Assembly: GCA_027296045.1 (NCBI GenBank)
Contig: JAPUJS010000636.1
Coordinates: forward strand, 1 to 13,227
Direction: 5' to 3'
DNA: 13,227 nucleotides
Source of the DNA: a bacterium
GTDB taxonomy: Bacteria; Latescibacterota; UBA2968
Positions 7,213-13,227 of the stretch are shown here, one piece after another; within the stretch, counting starts at the first letter, position 1, and each line of letters opens with the position of its first letter. Both the position numbers and the translations under genes were made by a program. The notes beneath the pieces are model-generated. The model worked only from the letters and a program-made list of their open reading frames with translations, did not search any database and was not told the DNA's origin.

Positions 7213-7268
7213 ACAGGCTGTTGGCCACAAACGAATGGCATGTTTTATCTCATTGGAGATTGGATTTT

Positions 7269-9734
7269 ATGGCTTCTACTATTCAGGTAACTCAGAGCGA
7301 TTGTCTGCCCCTCGATGAACGGTGGATGTATCCTCGCTATTTGGGGTTTCGGCCTGTTGATGGGCAGATATGTGATCTCAATGCCCCCCGTTTTTGCTGG
7401 CCCTTTGATCCGGAAGGGATTCCACAAGGACCGTTGTCTCCAAAACGTCGATTTAATCTTTTGATTGGACGGACGGCCGAGCTGGATGATCCCGAGGTGG
7501 TTGTCGAGGAAACGCCCTATAATTTTTACAATGCTCTGCCGGTTTTGTCGGGCAGCGGTCGCTGGTTCTGGCAGGTCGTTTATGATCCAGGGACACCCGA
7601 TGCGCGAAAAAGCCGGGTTCGGTCGTTTGAATTGGCTCCCGATGCAGTCGCGTGGGATCGGACCGTGATTGAAGAGATCGAAGGGCGTTTGTGCGGGCAT
7701 CCTCGAATCATTTTTACGCCCGGAAACCGGTATGGATTGCTGTCGTTGAAAGAAAATGACGAGGAATGTGCCGAGATTGCTCGGCAGGCTGTTGCGCTGG
7801 CCGAGGCAGATCTGGAGGCGGATTGGTTTGTCAATTTTCCCGATACCGATACCGATGACCGGTTTGCCTATTTTGCACACTCCAGATGGGCTCAACGTCT
7901 GCACAATATGGCGTTTGCTTATATGCTGACAGAAGATGGAAAGTTTTTGGCGGCCAAAGATCGGTTGCGAACACTGGCGGCCTACGAACCGGGTGGGTAT
8001 GCGTCTCCCGAAGGCATTGGCAAGGCCCACAAATTCAGTACCAAGATCACCGAGCATCTGGGCGTGGCGTTTGACTGGTTTTATCACGAACTTTCACCGG
8101 AGGAACGGGAGACGATTGTACATTCGCTGGACTGGCGGATTGAGCACACTTTGAATCACTTTTCCTGGTTGAAAGACGGGGAGATTAATCTTCGAGGTAT
8201 TGCTGTTGCGGGAACATCGCATGCCTGGGAGAATATTACATGGACGCTGACGGGTGCGATGGCTGTGGCGGAGCATTCTGAGGTTGCCCGGAAATTTGTT
8301 GAACTGGTTTTACACTATTTTGTTGGCGTGGGAAGCGGGTTTGCTCAAGACGAAGGGTGGAACGAGGGGGTGTCTTATAGCCCCTGGAAGTTCGGCAGTC
8401 TGGTAGCGGCTTCGATTTATGCAACGATGACGATTCCGGAACTGCATCTGGAACGGAATCCGTTCTATCGAGGCTTGGGTGAGTTTTTCCTGTACCAGAT
8501 CCCGGTAGGTGTGATTCGTCCGGCCTGGGGCGATGCCGGATATCAGTATCGGTATCCGGAACTTGGACAGCATGCCTATCGGCGCAAACTGGCGTATTTT
8601 ACGGGCGATGGGCGACTGCTCCAGGCGCGAGAGGAGTGGCAGAAAGCTCTGGACACGGGTGCGGTGCAGCGGATGGACCTGGGGAAGCCTGAGATTGAGG
8701 AGATTACGGATTATCCCAGGCCCTGGATGGAATATGCGTTGAAGCATTTTTTCGCGGAGCCCGAGATGGAAGAGAAGACTCCTCGGGCCCGAATTTTTCC
8801 TACAGCTGGCTGGGCGATGGGGTATTCTGAGCCGCCGGGGAGGCTGGAGGCTTTTCGGAATGGTGTGGGGTTTGTGATGAATTGCCGACCCCGGGGGGGA
8901 TACAGTCATAGCCATCAGAGCAACGGTGGGTTTGAGTTGTTCGCCTACGGTCAGACGATTGCGACAGGGGGCGGGAGCCGGAGCAATAGCGATTTTGTAG
9001 CCAAATCCAGCCAGTCGCACAATGTGGTGCTTATCGATGGTCTCGGACAGAGTGAAGTGGAGGGGTCCAAGGCTTTTCCCAATGCGGGGCGGATTATGGC
9101 CTGGAAGGAGACACCGGATCTGGTATATGCGTGTAGCGATGTTCGAAATGCCTATATCGAACACCCACAATTACAACGATTTTTACGGCATTTTTTGTTT
9201 GTCCGAAATCGGTATTTTGTTGTGTTTGACGATCTGGCATTGGTGCCAGATGCGAAACCATCTTTGTTCTCCTGGTTGTATCATGTGCAGGCGGAGGTGC
9301 CCGTTCAGATTTCCGAGACCCGTTTTGATTATGCGATTGAGGATGTTCACGTACAGGTCCATCACCTGGGAGAAACCGGGCCGCTTGAGGTTGAAAATAT
9401 GCAGGGGGATGATTGGTATTGCAATCCCATCACCGGCGAAAATCCCTTTGAAAGGGCCAGGGAGAAAGTGTTCGCAAAATCCGGATTGGATGAGATCTGG
9501 GCAGGCTTGCCCCGGGTACACAACAATTTGTGGGTGACCACGGAACGAAGCCATGAGGCTCAATTTCTGGCTGTGATTGCGCCCTGGCGGGAAGGAGATG
9601 AGACGCCTGATGTCCAAAAGCTGGACTCGGGTGTGGTGAAAGTGACTTATGGAGATGAAAACGATGTGATTGTGTTCGGAAATGCGCGTGACGATGCATT
9701 TGTGGTGGTTGATTATGAAGGGATGCGAATGTGA
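7269..9734 (+). CDS. Heparinase II/III-family polysaccharide lyase-like protein
   Basis: This 821-aa protein has the family layout: an N-terminal Ig-like/DUF4962-type segment (about 1-135), starting its helical toroid after GHPRIIFTP, an alpha/alpha toroid (about 140-500) and C-terminal beta-sandwiches (about 510-821). Residues that align by eye with the heparinase II active site are H318 (GTSHAWE), Y370 (EGVSYSPW) and H547/H549 (YSHSHQSNGGF, followed by FAYGQTIATGGG). The expected reaction is beta-elimination in a uronic-acid polymer such as a glycosaminoglycan- or alginate-like glycan, leaving an unsaturated uronate. The substrate is not determinable. The ATG at 7269 has GGAG 10 bases upstream. 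A TTG in frame at 7158 lies inside the terminator T-run and is rejected. No signal peptide is seen with either start, which is unusual and suggests action on imported oligosaccharides. It is the first gene of a five-gene operon. Confidence 0.85.
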   Translation: MASTIQVTQSDCLPLDERWMYPRYLGFRPVDGQICDLNAPRFCWPFDPEGIPQGPLSPKRRFNLLIGRTAELDDPEVVVEETPYNFYNALPVLSGSGRWFWQVVYDPGTPDARKSRVRSFELAPDAVAWDRTVIEEIEGRLCGHPRIIFTPGNRYGLLSLKENDEECAEIARQAVALAEADLEADWFVNFPDTDTDDRFAYFAHSRWAQRLHNMAFAYMLTEDGKFLAAKDRLRTLAAYEPGGYASPEGIGKAHKFSTKITEHLGVAFDWFYHELSPEERETIVHSLDWRIEHTLNHFSWLKDGEINLRGIAVAGTSHAWENITWTLTGAMAVAEHSEVARKFVELVLHYFVGVGSGFAQDEGWNEGVSYSPWKFGSLVAASIYATMTIPELHLERNPFYRGLGEFFLYQIPVGVIRPAWGDAGYQYRYPELGQHAYRRKLAYFTGDGRLLQAREEWQKALDTGAVQRMDLGKPEIEEITDYPRPWMEYALKHFFAEPEMEEKTPRARIFPTAGWAMGYSEPPGRLEAFRNGVGFVMNCRPRGGYSHSHQSNGGFELFAYGQTIATGGGSRSNSDFVAKSSQSHNVVLIDGLGQSEVEGSKAFPNAGRIMAWKETPDLVYACSDVRNAYIEHPQLQRFLRHFLFVRNRYFVVFDDLALVPDAKPSLFSWLYHVQAEVPVQISETRFDYAIEDVHVQVHHLGETGPLEVENMQGDDWYCNPITGENPFERAREKVFAKSGLDEIWAGLPRVHNNLWVTTERSHEAQFLAVIAPWREGDETPDVQKLDSGVVKVTYGDENDVIVFGNARDDAFVVVDYEGMRM

Positions 9735-9757
9735 TTGGATTCAAAAAGGAGGACCAT

Positions 9758-10552
9758 GTGTCTTTGTTTTCGCTGGAAGGTCGTATTGCACTGGTAACGG
9801 GTGCCGGTCGTGGAATTGGTCGTGGAATTGCCGAAGGATTTGGGGAACATGGTGCCAAAGTGGTGTGTGCTGCTCGAACGCGTTCGCAATTGGATGAAGC
9901 GGTGGCGGCCATCGAGGGCAAGGGGAGCGAGGCGCTGGCGGTAGAGATGGATGTGAGCGATCTGGACTCGATACATGCCGGGGTGCAGGCTGCGGTGGAT
10001 CGGTTCGGGCAGATTGATATTCTGGTGAACAATGCAGGCACAAATGTTCGAGAATCGATGATGGATGTGACGGAGGAACATTATGACCAGATTATGGCGG
10101 TGAATTTGAAGGGACTTTATTTTTTGAGTCAGGCGGTTGTGAAACAGATGATTCCCCGGAAGCAGGGGAAGATTATTAATATCGGATCGCTGACTACGGG
10201 GATTTCGTTGGATCAGGTTTCGGTTTATACGGCCACAAAGGGGGCGGTTGGGCAGTTGACCAAGGCGCAGGCCCTGGAATTGGGGCAGCACAATATTCAG
10301 GTGAACGCGATTTGCCCCGGTTTTGTCGTGACGCCTTTGACCGAAAAGGTTTGGGCAAATCCGACCATGCGGGAATGGGGGGAGAAGGGGATTCCCAGCG
10401 GGCGATTGGCCACGCCCGAAGACCTGGTCGGCACGGCGGTGTTCCTGGCTGCGCCCGCATCCGATTATGTATCGGGGCAGAGCATTTATGTGGACGGTGG
10501 GTTTATGGCCGGCGATTACTGGCCGTTGCCAGCCAGTGGCGGAAATAAATAG
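9758..10552 (+). CDS. Short-chain dehydrogenase/reductase (classical SDR)
   Basis: This 264-aa cytoplasmic oxidoreductase has all classical SDR marks: TGAGRGIG at 14-21, NNAG at 91-94, N116, S144, and Y157-x3-K161 (YTATK), then the PG motif at 187-188 and the C-terminal YVDGG. Arg residues after strand 2 (R40, R42) suggest NADP(H). It resembles the gluconate 5-dehydrogenase/2-deoxy-gluconate dehydrogenase/3-ketoacyl reductase cluster. Next to a lyase it may reduce or oxidise the keto-uronate product (inference). I chose GTG at 9758: AAGGAGG at 9746-9752 sits 5 bases upstream and the protein then begins MSLFSLEGRIALVTG as in the family. A GTG at 9731 overlapping the upstream stop would add nine residues but lacks that site. 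An out-of-frame ATG at 9756 overlaps the true start. Confidence 0.9.
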   Translation: MSLFSLEGRIALVTGAGRGIGRGIAEGFGEHGAKVVCAARTRSQLDEAVAAIEGKGSEALAVEMDVSDLDSIHAGVQAAVDRFGQIDILVNNAGTNVRESMMDVTEEHYDQIMAVNLKGLYFLSQAVVKQMIPRKQGKIINIGSLTTGISLDQVSVYTATKGAVGQLTKAQALELGQHNIQVNAICPGFVVTPLTEKVWANPTMREWGEKGIPSGRLATPEDLVGTAVFLAAPASDYVSGQSIYVDGGFMAGDYWPLPASGGNK

Positions 10553-10627
10553 ATGAGGCTGTTCTTACGCTGGTTCACGTTTTATCTGATTGTCATCGGC
10601 CCGGGATGGGTCTGGGAGGGAAGGCTT

Positions 10628-11641
10628 ATGGCAGGGGAATTGTATTCGGTCCGTCAGGAAGATTTTAAAGGACATACGGTTTATGTGCTCGTGGATAGCC
10701 AATCCGGTCAGGAAGCACGTGTGCTGCCTTCGGTCGGGAATAATTGTATCTCGTACAAAATTTGGAAAGGCGATGGGTCGGTCGAGTTGATTTATGTGCC
10801 GCCCGATCCCGAGACACTTCAGGGCCGGCCGAGCGGATATGGGGTTCCGATTCTGTATCCCTGGCCGAATCGGATTGATGGTGGGAAGTTCAGGTTTGAC
10901 GGGAAAGACTATCAGTTGGATACACCCGGATCTGGAGAGCACGCTTCGCATGGGTTTGTGCTGGTGCGGCCGTGGCAGGTCGAATCGAGTGGGGCATCCA
11001 CGGAAGACGGGGCATGGATTCAAAGCCGGTTCCAGTCCGAAGATTTTCCGGAGGTGGCACGGCAATTCCCATTTCCTTTCGAGGCGGTGGTTGTCTACCG
11101 CTTGAAAGAAGGCGTTTTGTCTCTGGAGTTTGAAGGCGTCAATACGGGCAAGACCGACATGCCGGCTGGATTGGGAATTCATCCCTATTTCCCATTGCCA
11201 ATACAAGAAAATGGCAATCGGGATGATTGCACGGTGCAAATGCCGGTGGAGACCTACTGGCCGCTGCGGGACGATCCGATTCCGACAGGTGAGATTTTGC
11301 CGATTGCGGGAACCCCATTTGACGTGCGTGAGCCCACGTCTTTGAAGGGCGTGTTTTTTGACAATGTGTGGTCGGGCGTGCAGTTGACAAACGGCTGGAG
11401 TCGGTGCGAATATGTGGACGGATCCGCCGGGGTCAAGATTGTGATGGAAGCGGATTCGATTTTCAGGGAACTGGTGCTCTATGCGCCCGAGCAGCGACCG
11501 ATTGTGTGCTTTGAACCCTATACCTGTGTTACCAATGCTTTTAATTTGCAAAATCAGGGGATGGATGCGGGGTTGATTCGTCTGAAGCCTGGTGAATCTT
11601 TCAAGGGGATGATGCGAATCCTGGGCGAGGTGATCGAGTAA
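10628..11641 (+). CDS. Aldose 1-epimerase (galactose mutarotase-like)
   Basis: This 337-aa protein of the galactose mutarotase fold interconverts alpha and beta anomers of free sugars. Visible active-site positions are R82 (PWPNRI), H108 (ASHGF), H185 (GLGIHPYF), D245 (FFDNVW) and the general base E296 (CFEPYT). The start is ambiguous. An ATG at 10553, directly after the SDR stop, would add 25 residues that look like a signal peptide (MRLFLRWFTFYLIVIG...). The ATG at 10628 has a strong GGAGG site 8 bases upstream and gives the usual family N-terminus, so I prefer it, but a secreted longer form is possible. It is followed after 3 bp by the creatininase-family gene. In the operon it would speed anomer exchange of sugars released by the lyase. 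Confidence 0.85.
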   Translation: MAGELYSVRQEDFKGHTVYVLVDSQSGQEARVLPSVGNNCISYKIWKGDGSVELIYVPPDPETLQGRPSGYGVPILYPWPNRIDGGKFRFDGKDYQLDTPGSGEHASHGFVLVRPWQVESSGASTEDGAWIQSRFQSEDFPEVARQFPFPFEAVVVYRLKEGVLSLEFEGVNTGKTDMPAGLGIHPYFPLPIQENGNRDDCTVQMPVETYWPLRDDPIPTGEILPIAGTPFDVREPTSLKGVFFDNVWSGVQLTNGWSRCEYVDGSAGVKIVMEADSIFRELVLYAPEQRPIVCFEPYTCVTNAFNLQNQGMDAGLIRLKPGESFKGMMRILGEVIE

Positions 11642-11644
11642 ACT

Positions 11645-12388
11645 ATGGCAACCTGGAGACGCTATGAAGAACTGCGCCCGGATGAGTTGGCGACCTGCGT
11701 TTCGCAAACGCCTGTGGTGTTTTGGCCCCTGGGACTTCTGGAACATCACGGCTGGCATTTGCCCGTTGGGTTTGACGGGATGAAGGCAGAACGGATGTGT
11801 ATGCGAATGGCCGAGCAGACCGGCGGTGTATTGTTGCCCACCATGTGGTGGGGCGGCGGCGGTGGACACGATATGTTTCACTGGACGTTCTACCAGGATG
11901 AGTCCGCGTATACCCAAATTCTGGTGGAGACGACACAAAAGCTGATTGCATACGGATTTCGGGCGATTGTGATCCTGGCAGGGCATTATCCCTGGCGGAA
12001 GACGCTGGAAGAACGGTTGCCCGAGATTCGGGAGGCGCACCCGGAGATCTTGTTGTTGTTTGGGACGGAAGTGACTATTGTGGGAGATGCGGTGAATGTG
12101 AAAGGAGATCATGCGGCAAAAGAAGAGACGTCTTACGGATTGTCCCTGTTTCCGGAACGGATCGATATGGATGCGATGCGGTCCGGTCGGGGAGATGAGG
12201 TCTGGCCAAATAGAACCCCCCCTCCCGAGGATCGGCGCCATTCGCGGGTTCGATTCGATCCGAACGATCCGCTTTTTGCCCAGATGGGGGAGGATTCGCG
12301 TGAGGCGTCGGCAGCACACGGGGAAGCCGGAGTATTGCAGGTTGTGAATGAGGTTGTTGCCCGGATTCAGCGCCATCTTGGGGGATGA
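11645..12388 (+). CDS. Creatininase-family amidohydrolase, variant metal site
   Basis: This 247-aa protein belongs to the creatinine amidohydrolase family, whose members hydrolyse cyclic or linear amides using two divalent metals. The first signature is clear: PLGLLEHHGWHLPVGFD with E33, H35 and D44 as ligands. H114 (LAGHYPW) matches the next ligand, but the usual GHGGN or HYEN continuation is replaced by YPW, so the following ligand (Glu122 of Pseudomonas creatininase) seems to be Pro116. HAAKEETS (156-163) matches the HAGxxETS motif with E161 kept. A glycine run, WGGGGGHD, lies at 69-76. GAGGTGAT precedes the ATG by about 10 bases. It sits 3 bp after the epimerase and 5 bp before the acyl-CoA synthetase. 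The substrate is unknown; true creatininase activity is unlikely given the altered site and sugar context. Confidence 0.85.
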   Translation: MATWRRYEELRPDELATCVSQTPVVFWPLGLLEHHGWHLPVGFDGMKAERMCMRMAEQTGGVLLPTMWWGGGGGHDMFHWTFYQDESAYTQILVETTQKLIAYGFRAIVILAGHYPWRKTLEERLPEIREAHPEILLLFGTEVTIVGDAVNVKGDHAAKEETSYGLSLFPERIDMDAMRSGRGDEVWPNRTPPPEDRRHSRVRFDPNDPLFAQMGEDSREASAAHGEAGVLQVVNEVVARIQRHLGG

Positions 12389-12393
12389 GGGAT

Positions 12394-13227
12394 ATGAGCG
12401 AAACATTGAAAGATTTGATGAATGCAAGTTTTGAGCAATACCCCGATCGGACGGCGGTGCGAATTTTACGACAGGCAGACCAGCCGAGCGAGCGCAGATT
12501 GCGGTATGTGCCGATAACGTATCAGCAGCTGAAGGATCAGCGCGACCGCCTGGCTTCGGGCTTACACCGGTTCGGCCTGAAAAAGGGGCAACGGGTGGGG
12601 ATTTTGACGGATGGCGGGCTGGAACCGGTGCTGATTTTTTTGGCCTGTGATATGCTGGGGCTTTCAGCCGTGCCGCTTTGCAACAAGCTGCCGGATGATC
12701 TGCTGGTTCACAATATGAATCATTCGGGCGTGGTCTGGCTTTTTGTGGATGCGAAAAGCCAGGAACAGATGGAGCGCGTTTTGCCGCGGTTGGAGACGGC
12801 CCCGACCATTGTTTTGACAGAAGGTCAGGGGCAAGAAGGGATCCACACATTTTTTGATCTGGTGACGGAAGGGGCCAAAGGAGATCCGCCCAATGTGATG
12901 ATTGAACCGGATGATGAGGTGAAGGTGGTTTACACGTCCGGCTCATCGGGATTGCCCAAGGGCGTGGTTCAGACCCATCGCAACCTGGTGGGCAATGTGC
13001 GGTCGGTGTGGGATGTGATGAGCGAGCGGGAGGATTTGATTCTGTTCAAATCGGCACCCGATTATCATACAATGGGTATTTTGAATATTTATTTCCCGCT
13101 GGCGAAGGGGTGGACCCTGGATTTGGCCCGGTCGCCGGACCGGGTGCTGACGGATATTCGGCATTCCGAGCCGCACGGGTTTTTGACGGTGCCACTGATC
13201 CTGGATAAGGTGTATGGCAATGTCCGG
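12394..13227 (+). CDS. AMP-forming acyl-CoA synthetase/ligase (partial, 3' end outside window)
   Basis: The frame is open from ATG 12394 to the right edge: 278 codons of a class I adenylate-forming enzyme, usually 500-560 residues. The ATP/AMP-binding P-loop YTSGSSGLPKG is at 180-190, followed by VVQTHRNL. The N-terminal part (about 8-130) has the normal FEQYPDRTAV...TYQQL...LASGL...GDRVGI-like order of the family. The enzyme activates a carboxylic acid with ATP and loads it onto CoA. The acid cannot be predicted because the substrate pocket and C-terminal domain are mostly missing. The ribosome site overlaps the stop of the preceding gene (GAGG just 3 bases before the ATG, or GGGG further back), indicating translational coupling. 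It is the fifth gene of the heparinase-led operon. Confidence 0.92.
   Translation, partial: MSETLKDLMNASFEQYPDRTAVRILRQADQPSERRLRYVPITYQQLKDQRDRLASGLHRFGLKKGQRVGILTDGGLEPVLIFLACDMLGLSAVPLCNKLPDDLLVHNMNHSGVVWLFVDAKSQEQMERVLPRLETAPTIVLTEGQGQEGIHTFFDLVTEGAKGDPPNVMIEPDDEVKVVYTSGSSGLPKGVVQTHRNLVGNVRSVWDVMSEREDLILFKSAPDYHTMGILNIYFPLAKGWTLDLARSPDRVLTDIRHSEPHGFLTVPLILDKVYGNVR

Noticed and set aside
7158..7268. Upstream TTG extension of the heparinase-like gene
   Set aside because: The TTG lies in the T-run of the terminator and before the candidate promoter's start site, and the added residues are neither conserved-looking nor a signal peptide.
9731..9757. GTG start for the SDR overlapping the upstream stop codon
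   Set aside because: The GTG at 9758 has a near-perfect ribosome site and gives the standard SDR N-terminus.
10565..12946. Minus-strand open frame of 793 codons spanning several operon genes
   Set aside because: It lies antisense to the epimerase, the creatininase-family gene and part of the ligase gene, is rich in Pro, His and Arg, and has no recognisable domain. It is open only because the sense genes avoid the codons that would create stops.
1..13227. CRISPR arrays, transposases, attachment sites, tRNA or rRNA genes
   Set aside because: I saw no regularly spaced repeats, transposase or integrase motifs, or RNA gene signatures on either strand.

Overview
This 13.2 kb window comes from a bacterium of moderately high GC. 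It is almost certainly Gram-negative, because it encodes a small outer-membrane beta-barrel with a signal peptide. The mix of sugar-acid dehydratase, lyase, zinc alcohol dehydrogenase, creatininase-family and heparinase-like genes suggests an uncultured polysaccharide-degrading lineage, for example of the Latescibacteria/Poribacteria/FCB type. That placement is inference only. I see no mobile element, CRISPR array, tRNA or rRNA.

Layout. (1) 1-1784, minus strand: the 5' 594 codons of a large beta-propeller protein related to rhamnogalacturonan lyases, running off the left edge. (2) 1884-3065, plus: an enolase-superfamily sugar-acid dehydratase, divergent from gene 1 across 99 bp. (3) 3110-4267, minus: an unusual fusion of a ClpX-type zinc-binding domain with a HAD-hydrolase domain, convergent with gene 2. 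(4) 4268-4635: a 368 bp divergent intergenic region with a perfect 15-bp palindrome and a matching half-site beside a possible promoter. (5) 4636-5727, plus: a zinc alcohol dehydrogenase with Asp at a usual catalytic His position. (6) 5782-6399, plus: pyroglutamyl peptidase I. (7) 6484-7098, plus: a secreted, probably 8-stranded outer-membrane barrel with its own good sigma70-like promoter, closed by a strong intrinsic terminator at 7124-7165. (8) 7269-13227, plus: a tightly packed five-gene operon of heparinase II/III-like lyase, SDR oxidoreductase, aldose 1-epimerase, creatininase-family amidohydrolase and AMP-forming acyl-CoA synthetase, the last running off the right edge.

How it fits together. 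Genes 1 and 2 look like a pair that opens an acidic polysaccharide (pectin/rhamnogalacturonan-like) and dehydrates a released sugar acid. The 7269-onward operon looks like a second catabolic unit: a uronic-acid-polymer lyase, an SDR for the keto-sugar or uronate product, a mutarotase, an amidohydrolase of unknown substrate and an acyl/aryl acid activator. Neither lyase has a recognisable signal peptide, so both may act on imported oligosaccharides. The strongest candidates for something undescribed are the ClpX-zinc-finger/HAD fusion and the composition of the last operon.
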